A stretch of 64,000 nt of DNA from Arthonia radiata (lineage: Eukaryota; Ascomycota; Arthoniomycetes; Arthoniales; Arthoniaceae), in the NCBI GenBank assembly GCA_002989075.1, contig PSQN01000016.1, positions 3,364,336-3,428,335 on the forward strand, in the 5' to 3' direction. Each line of letters opens with the position of its first letter. The first letter of the stretch is position 1. Positions 9,087-17,935 of the stretch are shown one piece after another. The notes below the pieces were generated by a model. It worked only from the letters and a program-made list of their open reading frames with translations, made no database searches and was not told where the DNA came from. A program made the translations under genes and the position numbers.

Positions 9087-9725
9087 ATGCGACGACGACG
9101 AGCTCGACGACAGCGCAGGCAGCGGAGATTGAGGGAACAGAGACGACGGCAACAGCAGCGACGACATCGTCGACTTTCCCAGGCAGTACAAGCTCAATCG
9201 CTCTCTACTATTGAGCCTGAACCTCCGAGACTGCCCCTTGAGATAGTGATAATGATCATCGACCATCGCCTGGCAATGGACGTAACCGACATCGGTACAG
9301 CAGCAGCTGAATGCCTTACAGCGAAGGTGGAAGATGGGCTCCATGAGCTCCTTGAGGAGAACGATGAAGCTTCGCAGCATCCGTTGATCGAAGCCAATGA
9401 GGCGTATGCGAGATCGACCCACAGCCTAGCTGCATTGAGCAAATGGATGCGTAAGAGGGTGATCGAATCCACAAGTCAGTACAGAGAGACAGCCCACTAC
9501 CGATATTGCATCTCGTCGGGGCGTCCTCGAAAAGGATGTTTCTGGCTTCGTGGAACCGACGGGATATTTAGGCCGTTGATGTGTCGGCAGATGTGGTTCA
9601 AGGAGATGTGTGAGAAGTGTCGGTACTGGTGGATCAGGAAGCGGGTCGATCTGGTGGTGAGTGCGGCATTGAAGCATGCGTTGAATGCTCTGCAGTCAGA
9701 GGAACATGTCTATTTGGGCTTGTGA
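9087..9725 (+). CDS. FBC9: F-box-like protein with Arg/Gln-rich N-terminus
   Basis: 212 aa. The first 29 residues are almost only Arg and Gln with a few His/Leu, an extreme basic tract that would serve as nuclear/nucleolar localisation or RNA binding (inference). PRLPLEIVIMIIDHRL (47-62) is the F-box-like start. An acidic insert (90-96) precedes the helix RSTHSLAALSKWMRKRVI (109-126). The Cys-rich part is expanded: C141, C151, C166 and C175-x2-C178, with several Trp/Tyr. Start at the ATG at 9087; earlier in-frame codons belong to the leader. The gene is intronless and lies about 260 bases after the broken FBC8. Confidence 0.75.
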   Translation: MRRRRARRQRRQRRLREQRRRQQQRRHRRLSQAVQAQSLSTIEPEPPRLPLEIVIMIIDHRLAMDVTDIGTAAAECLTAKVEDGLHELLEENDEASQHPLIEANEAYARSTHSLAALSKWMRKRVIESTSQYRETAHYRYCISSGRPRKGCFWLRGTDGIFRPLMCRQMWFKEMCEKCRYWWIRKRVDLVVSAALKHALNALQSEEHVYLGL

Positions 9726-9909
9726 AAGACTCCGGGATTGGGGGACGGATGGGGACTGCCGGGTTTCGATGCGATGTTGAGGCGGTCACCATCACAGCTG
9801 CCTTCCATTCACACCGCTCCTCCCGTCAGTCTCTCACAAATCCCCTCACATCCTCAGCTGTTAAATCTTTTCGTCGTTCGTTCGTCCGCACCTTCCAGCT
9901 TCAAACGTG

Positions 9910-10101
9910 ATGATCTCTTTTCCCGGCAACACAAGGCCGCCATCAAAGAGAAGGGCCGATGCAACCTCAAGCGCGCACTCCATCTCCAATGATAAATCGC
10001 TGCCTGAGCCTCCTTTCGAGGTCATGCTCCAGATCATCGGCGCCCTCCTCGATATGGATTTCACAGACCTCTTCAATTATACAAAAGGAATACAAGACTG
10101 A
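9910..10101 (+). pseudogene. FBC10: truncated F-box-like relic
   Basis: A 63-codon frame starting at 9910 contains the family N-terminus (basic/Ser-rich) and an F-box-like run EPPFEVMLQIIGALLDMDF, then stops at 10101. The residue usually Leu before the Pro-x-Glu step is altered. No C-x2-C segment can be found in any frame in the 300 bases downstream, so the 3' half appears deleted or decayed beyond recognition. It keeps the plus-strand orientation of the array. Confidence 0.6.
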
Positions 10102-10441
10102 CAAGACGGTCAATGAATGTATGGCTTTGACGGAGCGCAGTCTGGGAGACACGCAGTCAAAGTGGGCTGTAGAAGCGGGAATGCCAGGTGGTTGAGTTCA
10201 CCATAGCCATCGCGAATGATGCTAGAGGAATTAGTTGATGGTTGTGGTTCAGGTTGAGGCTGCGGCGTTGAGGATGCAGTGACATCATTCCAAATTCAGG
10301 CAGAAGCCTGCTCTTTCACCTTGATCTTGGCAATCGTCCAGCTGCTCCTTCCCACACTCTCTGCATCAGCTGTACTTATGTGACCTCTTACTTCGAAGTT
10401 TGCACACGCTTATCGGATCTGCAGACAGAGCAGTGGCAACT
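10102..10441. other. intergenic / decayed 3' part of FBC10
   Basis: No motif of the Cys half of the family is recognised here. The 3' end is the leader of FBC11. Confidence 0.4.
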
Positions 10442-10957
10442 ATGCCGACTGTACCAATGCCGAAGCGTTTATCTCGCAAGCGGCCTCTCCCAACACTACC
10501 CAACGAGATTCTCATCAACGTTGTTGACCAAACACTCAAAGCAGCATACAAGAACTTGGTCGAGCAGTCGCCCCCACAGAGTCCGCGGATCTTCAAATCG
10601 GTCAACTCGTCGCACAAGCTCACATCAAGCGTCTATCATGACCAAGCCATCTGTCTTGCTTCTATCGGTGGCCTGTTTCTCGAGCGCGCGCTGAAACAAA
10701 CCGCACGGTATGACGACTACTTGAATGACCACTGGGCGAGCTGCCGCAAAGAACACGAAGCCCGCACGAAGGAATGCGTGGTGCAAGTACCGCCGCAAGA
10801 CCCGAGCCTGGAGCTGTCACGAACGTGCGGCAAGAAAAAAGCGTGCTTGCGGGGACAGTGCTGTCACTGCCTCGAGACTTGGCTGCGGGAGCGTTGGGCC
10901 TGGGCTTTGAGCGATGCGATGCGGAGAACAATGTCGAAAGTGATACACAGGAAGTGA
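10442..10957 (+). CDS. FBC11: F-box-like protein with expanded Cys region
   Basis: 171 aa. A basic start (KRLSRKR) leads directly to PLPTLPNEILINVVDQTL (15-32). The helix DQAICLASIGGLFLERAL (67-84) fits the family pattern. The Cys half is richer than usual: C101, C112, C129, C135, C140, C141 and C143, so two overlapping metal sites are possible. The closing helix (WLRERWAWALSDAMRRTM) is amphipathic. The start at 10442 follows the leader-type open frame from 10400. It is one of three adjacent members (with FBC12 and FBC13) sharing the (P/A)LPNE(I/V)L form of the F-box-like start. Confidence 0.77.
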   Translation: MPTVPMPKRLSRKRPLPTLPNEILINVVDQTLKAAYKNLVEQSPPQSPRIFKSVNSSHKLTSSVYHDQAICLASIGGLFLERALKQTARYDDYLNDHWASCRKEHEARTKECVVQVPPQDPSLELSRTCGKKKACLRGQCCHCLETWLRERWAWALSDAMRRTMSKVIHRK

Positions 10958-11186
10958 GGTTGCTCGAAGGTAGCCTGATAGCTGGGGTTTTGCGAGATAC
11001 CTGGGAGTTGACAGAGGAATAGTGATAGCGTAGATGGCACCGGCAAGGGGCGGTCAGCAAGGTCCATCATGGCCACACCGCTCCTTCCGCCTCAAACACC
11101 CCTCGACTGGACGATTCTCATCTTCCAAGCTGCTCTTCCCTCTTCTGTCTGCTTCGGGCTGCATTCCAGTCCGGGATTCGTGCAAG

Positions 11187-11741
11187 ATGCCACGCAGGCT
11201 GAGCTTCAGAAATGCTCGGCAGCCCGTACGCTCGACACGTTGTCCACCAGCTCTGCCAAACGAGATCCTTCTGCTGATCATTGACCTTCGCTTCGCCAAA
11301 CTGATTGAGGCACTCTCCAGCTCTCACACGTTCGTTACATGGACTCGTATGCAAAGCCTCTCGGCAAACGCTGTGTATGCCGTCCACAGTGGCGTTTTGG
11401 ACCTCGCTTCAGTCAATGCGCTTTTTCACACTCGTGTCACCCAGCACATCAGACACCAATCCGAGATTGCTCGCGAGCAATATATCGATTCTTGCACCGC
11501 ATTTGAAGCAAAAGCGGTGGAGTGCATGAAAAAGCCGGCGCCGCGTTATTGGAATGAAAAGCAGTGGGAAGGGATGGGTGAGAGATGTCTGAACGGTCGA
11601 TGTGGCGGCTGTCGGGAGGCTCGAGTCCTGACCAACAGGTGCCAGAATTTGAAGGGAAGGTTGGCGTGGGTGCTGGATCAACTGGAGCGGATGAAAGACC
11701 TTGATCAGCTGATCAAACGCCAGAATGTTGGGCGGCTCTGA
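11187..11741 (+). CDS. FBC12: F-box-like/Cys-signature protein
   Basis: 184 aa. An Arg-rich N-terminus is followed by PPALPNEILLLIIDLRF (20-36). The family helix (VLDLASVNALFHTRV, 70-84) is preceded by a 20-residue Ser/Ala-rich insert. The Cys half has C103, C113, C134 and C139-x2-C142, resembling FBC11 and FBC14. The closing helix (LAWVLDQLERM) ends in a short charged tail. The start is placed at 11187, where the typical basic N-terminus begins. The longer open frame from 11034 runs through CT-rich leader. Only 154 bases separate its stop from the next start. Confidence 0.77.
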   Translation: MPRRLSFRNARQPVRSTRCPPALPNEILLLIIDLRFAKLIEALSSSHTFVTWTRMQSLSANAVYAVHSGVLDLASVNALFHTRVTQHIRHQSEIAREQYIDSCTAFEAKAVECMKKPAPRYWNEKQWEGMGERCLNGRCGGCREARVLTNRCQNLKGRLAWVLDQLERMKDLDQLIKRQNVGRL

Positions 11742-11895
11742 CATCTTGATCGGGAAGTCATGGGAAAGCCGATGATATCCACTTTTGGTTGCCTGCAGGA
11801 GGCTCTAACCTTTTCGAGCATTTCATGAACAATTGATAACCCCCTTCTTCGCTCACACTCTTTTACGCTCACGACATGGTCTCGTCATTGCGAAG

Positions 11896-12381
11896 ATGTC
11901 TCCAAGTAGTTTCAGCAAGCCACTGCCAACACTCCCGAATGAAGTACTGCTCAACATCCTCGACGCCCGCCTAGACGCTGATGTCACAACATTCCGTTCT
12001 TCCGTCACCAAACAAGCAAGAAACCAAGTCTGCTCTGTCGACACCCAATCTCTCAACCTGTCATGCTTTACGTTCTACCGGGAGTCCACTTTCGCGCTTG
12101 CTGAGATCAACCCAATGTTCCATGGACGGGTCGAGAGGAAGATGTCCGAGTACGCGGAAGCAGCGAAGCAACGATTCCAGAGCGCGGACATCGCAAAGAG
12201 CAACGTGTCCGTCTATTGTCCACCTTGCGGTCTGGGGTGGGAGATCTGTCCGAATTATCTGCATTGGGATGTGTGTGTGTCCTGGCTCGCCGAGTATTGG
12301 TCGGAAGGCTGTCTGTGGGGAATGATGCACCAGTTGAACATGGAGACCTGGGCGCGTCAGATGAACGAGATACACTCCTAA
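11896..12381 (+). CDS. FBC13: F-box-like protein with rearranged Cys motif
   Basis: 161 aa. PLPTLPNEVLLNILDARL (9-26) is a near-consensus F-box-like start. After a Cys-containing insert (C46, C57) comes STFALAEINPMFHGRV (64-79) and the usual helix. The Cys signature is rearranged: C108-x2-C111-x6-C118-x8-C127, so the paired Cys come first rather than last, and Trp/Tyr residues crowd the C-terminus. The start at 11896 follows a pyrimidine-rich leader through which the frame remains open from 11833. Whether the reversed order still binds metal cannot be told from sequence. Confidence 0.75.
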   Translation: MSPSSFSKPLPTLPNEVLLNILDARLDADVTTFRSSVTKQARNQVCSVDTQSLNLSCFTFYRESTFALAEINPMFHGRVERKMSEYAEAAKQRFQSADIAKSNVSVYCPPCGLGWEICPNYLHWDVCVSWLAEYWSEGCLWGMMHQLNMETWARQMNEIHS

Positions 12382-13446
12382 TGAGCCCGAAGACGGTGTC
12401 TGATGATGTTGTGTAGCAACCTGTCACTCCACATGTCTCCGCGTCGATGAATCTACTCTTCAACTCCGATGCCTTGCGTTTCAGACTTGCTCACGCCTGA
12501 TGACTTTGTACCACCAACAGACATCCTGTACATGTAGCCGTAGTTGCACCAGCCCGCAAACACCCTTTTGATTGGCGATGTGTATGCACGAATTGATCCA
12601 TCACGCTATCACCTCTAGCATTGAGCATCCGAGACAGCCGAAGAATTGAAGATTTGTTGCATGCTTCCTCGTTCTATCCTCGTTCTATCCTCGCCCGGGC
12701 GTCCTTTACCGGAGCCGGATGGGCAGCGCCCTCGCTGCACGCGCATACTCGAAAGTCCCTCGCATGGCTCGGAGTAGCGCATTCATACATCTGTCTCAGA
12801 GTATGGAGACAAAAGCGATTGGCTCATGAGAGGGAGCATGATTAGATCGATCGAACGTTGCTCCGTCCACGCCTTCGTGTAGACCGCCGTGATTGTTGCT
12901 TATCCGCGGATCGAACTCGACACAAGTCTGAAGAAACATCTGCATTCCCTCGAAGGCACCAGATGGATCACATCGCTTCGCTGTGAGAATTGCTGTCACG
13001 CTCGTCAATATCACAGATTGAGCCTCCTGGCGAAGACGAGCCGGGAAATTAAGGAGGTCGGAGAAAACATCGCCTGACTGTCGGACAAGTGCAGCGTCAG
13101 CTTTCGTGTTTAAGCCCTGGGTCTACTCACCCTCTACAAAGCGCCACATTGGATGATCCTGATACTCTTGGTGACTACCTAACTTGGTATCGCGTGAGCG
13201 CATAACTTGGTCCTGAGGTCTGAGCAACTGCAGTCTGAGCGCAGTCATTCTTCAAGCTTTAGCACCGATGCTTCAGTCTTGAAACCGAATCATCTTTTGT
13301 CCACCTATTCGGCTACCACAGTACTCGCTTTATTCCCGTGAACCTCAAGTCGTTGGCTATCTCAGTATCATGTCCAGCTCCATAGTCCTCACTTCTTGAC
13401 TCCAGAGCCGGCACAGCCTCTTGTGCACGGGAAAGTGACTACAAAA
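12382..13446. other. long spacer, possible FBC relic at 12889-13077
   Basis: About 1 kb without an intact gene. A 62-codon plus-strand frame at 12889-13077 contains RCENCCHARQYHRLSLL, which resembles the C-x2-C and closing helix of array members, but no F-box-like half is found upstream. This may be a decayed unit. A short 11-bp duplication (TCCTCGTTCTA) occurs near 12670. Otherwise nothing is recognised. Confidence 0.35.
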
Positions 13447-13944
13447 ATGGCTCAAAGGAGCGAGGTGCAGCATTATTCACTTCCGAGAGAGATAATCATC
13501 ACGATTATCGAGACGCGACTCGAAACAGATCTTGCTGTCCTACGGACTCTCTCCAGCTACGAGATGGGCAATCCAACGCTCTATCGCAGAAACGCGGCCA
13601 ACATCGCTATCGCACACCCTTCGCTATGTGACGTTGTGTCCCGACAAGTGCGACTCCATCTTGGCGAAGCGCAAAGACGCTACCAATCCTGCCTTGATGA
13701 TTTTCACGAGCAAGCGGACAGGTGCACGCCTGTCCGCCCCGAGCACTCGTTCAACTCGCGCCATTTTGATCATATGGAGGGAAGGTGTAGCAATTGTCGA
13801 GATGCATGGGCCCGGTTCGTGCACACTCGGCCCTTGCGAAATGAGCTGCATGAAACGCGCTTTGATCTGAGGCGGCGGACTCGGCACGATCCAGTTCTAG
13901 ATAAGCACGCAGCATGGAGGTTGAGGTTAAGTAAAATCTGGTGA
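13447..13944 (+). CDS. FBC14: F-box-like/Cys-signature protein
   Basis: 165 aa. The N-terminus is very short, with YSLPREIIITIIETRLETD (10-28) starting almost at once; only one of the two Leu-Pro steps is present. The helix NAANIAIAHPSLCDVVSRQV (49-68) fits the family. C82, C93, C114 and C117 give the extended signature with a His-rich stretch between them (PEHSFNSRHFDHMEGRC). The closing helix is basic. The start at 13447 (AAAAATGG) replaces an open frame that begins only at a non-ATG codon. It is isolated by about 1 kb upstream and 750 bases downstream, the loosest spacing in the array. Confidence 0.75.
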   Translation: MAQRSEVQHYSLPREIIITIIETRLETDLAVLRTLSSYEMGNPTLYRRNAANIAIAHPSLCDVVSRQVRLHLGEAQRRYQSCLDDFHEQADRCTPVRPEHSFNSRHFDHMEGRCSNCRDAWARFVHTRPLRNELHETRFDLRRRTRHDPVLDKHAAWRLRLSKIW

Positions 13945-14699
13945 GCATGCAGATGAAGTATTGGCCAATGGACGCGATGAAACGTAGCTTTATAGCCTCG
14001 CTCGTGAGGCTATGATAGCGGAAGTAGGCGCGAGCACTAGCATTCACGACTCTCATCATCTTGTGATCGCAACTCCTAACAATTCCGACTCATAAGCTTC
14101 ATCAATCATTGACACTTAGCATTGGCAAGGATGTTGTCGGCAGCACCTTCCGGATTGGTCTTGTCGCCTTGGAGACATGCGTCTCTGTCGAAGAAGGCGC
14201 ACAGGCGGGCTTCAGAAAGCGATCGCACGCCCCTTTGAGCCGAGAAATTACGTCTTCTGTGTCGCTACTGAACGAGTGCCGTAAGCAGCACAAAGTTCCA
14301 CGCCAAAAAAATTGTAGTGCCGAGGACGACGCAGAACAGGCACATAACGTCTTCCTCACTACCCACCTCGTCAGCCGCAGGGTGTGGGCTGAGCGGCTGG
14401 CGTAAATGTTGCGCTTGTCGAAATGAAAGAGGATGCTTGATTGTATGAGCACGACTAAGTCAGGTGAGATGGATACTGAGTAGCTCAGCAAGCTAGTGTC
14501 GCACTAACAGAACTCGTTGATCGTCAATACTAGATGTCGCTGAGCAAGTGAAGCATCTTGGCGCCTGTGCCAAGCTTCAACATCGAAAGATTTTCCTCTT
14601 CTTGTGCCCGTTTCCCCACTTCTCTTTAGCCTACCCTTCGTCGAAGATAAAAATTTCTACTGCAGAGGGCTCTCTGAGCTCGTCGCACACACACCGACA
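13945..14699. other. intergenic, nothing recognised
   Basis: A plus-strand frame at 14109-14405 is open for about 98 codons but shows neither family motif nor other recognisable sequence. The opposite strand is also open there. No feature can be supported. Confidence 0.45.
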
Positions 14700-15203
14700 A
14701 TGTTACCAGCTCCGAAGCCGCTTCCAACCCTCCCGGATGAGATAATCCTCCACATCATCGATCTCAGCTTGAAAAGCGCAACGATACAGACTAAAAGAAT
14801 CATCGACACCTACAACAACACGAAAGACCTCGACCCGCCACCATGCTCGAAACGCAGTATTTATTGTCGCACGGCCACGATCTTAGCTGCTGTGTCGACT
14901 GGGTTGCAGAAGCACGTCAAGGAGCGCACCCAAAAATACTCTCAGATCGCCGACCAACGCCTTGCTAGCACTGATTCCAAGCTCATGACACACTATGACG
15001 CCTGTTCAGAAAAGCGCCAGAGTCCGACCAAACGAGCTAGGCCGCGCCCAGAATGTGTTTCGGGTGTATGTGGAAACTGTGTTCCGGCGGGCATACAGCG
15101 ACGAAAGGATGAACAGATCGCCATGCAAGCTTACTTTGTGGATGTGCAGGTTGGGAATATGGGGGGTGAGCAGTCGGAGACTTTGTTTGAGGTGGAAATC
15201 TGA
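14700..15203 (+). CDS. FBC15: F-box-like/Cys-signature protein
   Basis: 167 aa. PLPTLPDEIILHIIDLSL (7-24) is among the closest matches to the family consensus. A 25-residue polar insert with two Cys precedes the helix RTATILAAVSTGLQKHV (57-73). C102-x16-C119, C124-x2-C127 complete the signature after a basic Arg/Pro stretch. The C-terminal helix is short and ends acidic. The start at 14700 (GACAATGT) lies at the end of a leader-type open frame from 14604. Intronless, plus strand. Confidence 0.78.
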   Translation: MLPAPKPLPTLPDEIILHIIDLSLKSATIQTKRIIDTYNNTKDLDPPPCSKRSIYCRTATILAAVSTGLQKHVKERTQKYSQIADQRLASTDSKLMTHYDACSEKRQSPTKRARPRPECVSGVCGNCVPAGIQRRKDEQIAMQAYFVDVQVGNMGGEQSETLFEVEI

Positions 15204-15515
15204 AGTGATGGGACTGCATCCGCCTGGTTGGTTGTCACGATGCTGGGGTCGCACGTGTCTCAGGTGTGCTTTCACAAGCTGGAGATTGCGCGTCACTTCA
15301 ATCTGCATGTAATCTAACACACCCGTTCTTTGCCTCCAGTAGGCGACTTTCACTCCTTCTTTGTTCCTTTCAGCAGTCTCTCCGCCGAGTTCATGTGCCA
15401 TCGAAGCTGGCCTGTAATTCGTCTTCTCCAACTTCCTCTCCAGCTGGACAATGTCATAGTTACTCAGCTCTCAACGCTTGCGCACTACCAAGTCCCCAGA
15501 GGGAGGAGATCATAG
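15204..15515. other. intergenic, nothing recognised
   Basis: About 310 bases with pyrimidine-rich leader toward FBC16. Nothing else is recognised. Confidence 0.5.
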
Positions 15516-17084
15516 ATGCCTGTGCCGCGCCCACAAACACCAGCCGAGTCCGGCTCCGACGACATGCCGCAGCACACCTCCCGCATACCACGGATTCTCA
15601 AACGCCTCATCTCGCCGTCAACGCATGTACCGCCGCCGATGCCTCCAGACGTGCGTACCAAAGTCTCGGAGTCTCGTCTCAATGTCTTACGTGAAAAGGC
15701 TGAGCAAAGCTTCGTGTCAAGCGAGCCTGCTGCCAAATATTGGGAGATCTCACCCGGTCAGACCTTATCCGTACGACCATCGCTCGAAGCACGCTCGTCG
15801 CAGTTACCCCGACGGTCAGTCGCGCCCAAGGCCACCCCGCCACCACGGCTATCAATCTCGCCCAAGCCTCCAAGCTCACCGCGACTATCGATCTCACCAC
15901 GCCCTTCAGTCTCTCCAAGTCCGTCGATCTCACCAAAGCCATCGATCTCGCCAAAACCACCGACCTCTTCGAAAGCATCGACCTCTTCGAAGCCATCAAT
16001 CTCTGCAAAGCCGTTGATCTCTATGAAGGCGCCAACTCCACCGAAAGATAACACGTCCGACTTCTCAGGGTTCGTGTTTCCATGGGGACCCCCCGCCCCT
16101 CCCGACGAGCCATCAACCACACCCACACAGTCAACGTCTGACTTTTCGGGATTCATATTTCCATGGGGACCTCCGGCTCCTCCAGGCACCCTGAAAATTC
16201 CAAGCAACCATGATCACAACCGTAATCCAACAGCCCTGCATCCCACCGCACCACAGCCACCACCCGCTGTGCATCTGCCACTCAACGTCATACCCCCGAC
16301 CGACTTCAACACCCTCATCTCACCACGTCTGTCAACCTCTCGCGAACAAACATTGACTCCTATTCCCGAATCCGCATTCACCTGCAGCCCGTCACAGTCC
16401 GGCCCTGAATCATCAGCGTCGACAGTCCGCTACCTCACGCCGCCGGAAACCGCCTCATTACAGCCATCGCTTGCGGCGGTACCAGCACTCTCGACCGAAC
16501 GATCACCATCGACCCAACCGCAACTCCCGGCCCTACCACCACCCTCCCCCAACCTCCCATTCAAGATCATTCGCCAGATCACGACTCACATTCTCAACAG
16601 CGCCTTTCACACGACCCTCACCTGCCCATCACCCGACTACTCTCATCGACTCGCCGCGCTGACCCTATGCCGAGTCTGCCCCGCCTTTCACAGCCACATC
16701 CTCACACTTGTGTCCGCGCACCACGAGCTCGTCAAAGAGCTGGAAGTGGCCGCGCACATGGAGCTGAAGCGACAGATCCAAGCGTGCAAATGCTCGAAGG
16801 AGAAGACGGAAGAAGGGAGAGCGCTATGCGCAATGTGTGAGGAGAGACTCGAGGAGAAGAGAAGGTGGAGAGGACTAGAGTTCGGCGTGTGGAGGAGTGT
16901 GAAGCTTGTGAAGGGGGTGGGGAGTGAGTTGGAGTGGGCGAAGCAGGAGGAGGGGGTGATGGGTGTGGGCGGTGAGTTGAAGGAGTGTTTGGAGGTTCTG
17001 GGTCTAGAGGAGAGGGTGGGAGAGGACGGGGAGGTGAAGTTGGTGGTAGAAGGTACCGAGGTCGTTGTGAGGGATGGGTGGTAG
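15516..17084 (+). CDS. FBC16: F-box-like protein with long Ser/Pro repeat extension
   Basis: 522 aa, about three times the family norm. Residues 1-340 are low complexity. Between about 100 and 170 there are hexapeptide-like repeats of the SISPKP type. Two near-identical copies of SDFSGF(V/I)FPWGPPAPP follow at about 181-197 and 208-223. The FBC core sits at the C-terminus: an F-box-like segment NLPFKIIRQITTHIL (346-360), the helix RLAALTLCRVCPAFHSHIL (378-396), then C424, C426, C438-x2-C441 and a charged tail with Glu/Gly repeats. The start at 15516 is the first ATG of this frame. The extension could be a scaffold or degron region (inference). The repeat keeps several frames open. Confidence 0.75.
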   Translation: MPVPRPQTPAESGSDDMPQHTSRIPRILKRLISPSTHVPPPMPPDVRTKVSESRLNVLREKAEQSFVSSEPAAKYWEISPGQTLSVRPSLEARSSQLPRRSVAPKATPPPRLSISPKPPSSPRLSISPRPSVSPSPSISPKPSISPKPPTSSKASTSSKPSISAKPLISMKAPTPPKDNTSDFSGFVFPWGPPAPPDEPSTTPTQSTSDFSGFIFPWGPPAPPGTLKIPSNHDHNRNPTALHPTAPQPPPAVHLPLNVIPPTDFNTLISPRLSTSREQTLTPIPESAFTCSPSQSGPESSASTVRYLTPPETASLQPSLAAVPALSTERSPSTQPQLPALPPPSPNLPFKIIRQITTHILNSAFHTTLTCPSPDYSHRLAALTLCRVCPAFHSHILTLVSAHHELVKELEVAAHMELKRQIQACKCSKEKTEEGRALCAMCEERLEEKRRWRGLEFGVWRSVKLVKGVGSELEWAKQEEGVMGVGGELKECLEVLGLEERVGEDGEVKLVVEGTEVVVRDGW

Positions 17085-17380
17085 CGTTGAGGTCTGCATA
17101 TAGGAGTGTGCGGGAAAGATTTCTACAGAGATCATGGTGTGAGAGTCTGCACCTGGTAGTCCTCGAGCTGAGAACGGATAACAAGTCATTTCGACACGCC
17201 ATGTGGATGGCAGAGCAGCCCAACGATGAATGTGACAGGATTGTGTCGTCACCTCCTGTCGCTAATCCCGTACAAAAGAGACTAGCGTTGCTTTTGCGTT
17301 CATCCTTCACCTTCGTCTTTCTTTGTTAACCTTCTTGCTTTCCGATTGACTTTAGAAACCACAAAATACAAGTATTCAAC

Positions 17381-17935
17381 ATGGCCAGTCCACCGCACGT
17401 GCCGATTAGCAAGCCTCCGCCAAAGCTACCGAATGAGATTGTCTTCATGATTGTCGACCGCCGTTTGAACGCACAGATCGAGGACGACAAAGCATCTACA
17501 TACACTCAGAAACCCAAATACCTCAACCTAGCACTCAAACTCGCAGTGGTGTCGCGCGATGCTATGGTCTACGTGAAGCAACATACCAAGCGAGAGTTTC
17601 AAATCACGAAGCGAGCAGCAGCCGACTCAATCAAACTCGCACGTGAAGTACGAGTGACCTGCGAGCATTTCAGTTGCCGATATAGATCTACGATAGTTTG
17701 CACTAGGTGCACAAAATACATTGGAAGAGCTGAGAAAGATCGAGATCTCCTCAAGCAGATCTGCGTTATTTGCATGGCAGTCAAGGAGATGCGGAAGGTT
17801 GTGGCAGGCGAAGGTGAGCGTGGCCGTCACTGGTGGCTTATGCTGTCGCAACTGGCCATTGACTCGCGCAGGATCAGATACTTAGCGGGAAGTCGGCGGA
17901 ATGGATGGCAAGTCCGTGATGAGAGTGTGGCCTGA
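17381..17935 (+). CDS. FBC17: F-box-like/Cys-signature protein (3' subgroup)
   Basis: 184 aa. PPPKLPNEIVFMIVDRRL (12-29) starts the core. LNLALKLAVVSRDAMVYVKQHTK (48-70) is the family helix, and C94, C99, C107-x2-C110 form the signature. After it comes a helix KQICVICMAVKEMRKVV that is conserved, in variable form, in FBC18, FBC19 and FBC20, marking these four adjacent genes as a subgroup from recent local duplication. The start is the ATG at 17381 after an AT/CT-rich leader. This is one of the two members of the subgroup that remain fully open. Confidence 0.78.
   Translation: MASPPHVPISKPPPKLPNEIVFMIVDRRLNAQIEDDKASTYTQKPKYLNLALKLAVVSRDAMVYVKQHTKREFQITKRAAADSIKLAREVRVTCEHFSCRYRSTIVCTRCTKYIGRAEKDRDLLKQICVICMAVKEMRKVVAGEGERGRHWWLMLSQLAIDSRRIRYLAGSRRNGWQVRDESVA

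Noticed and set aside
15478-16207. Other long open frames across the FBC16 repeat, on both strands
   Set aside because: They are open only because of the short repeat period. None carries FBC or other motifs, while the 15516 frame leads into the core.
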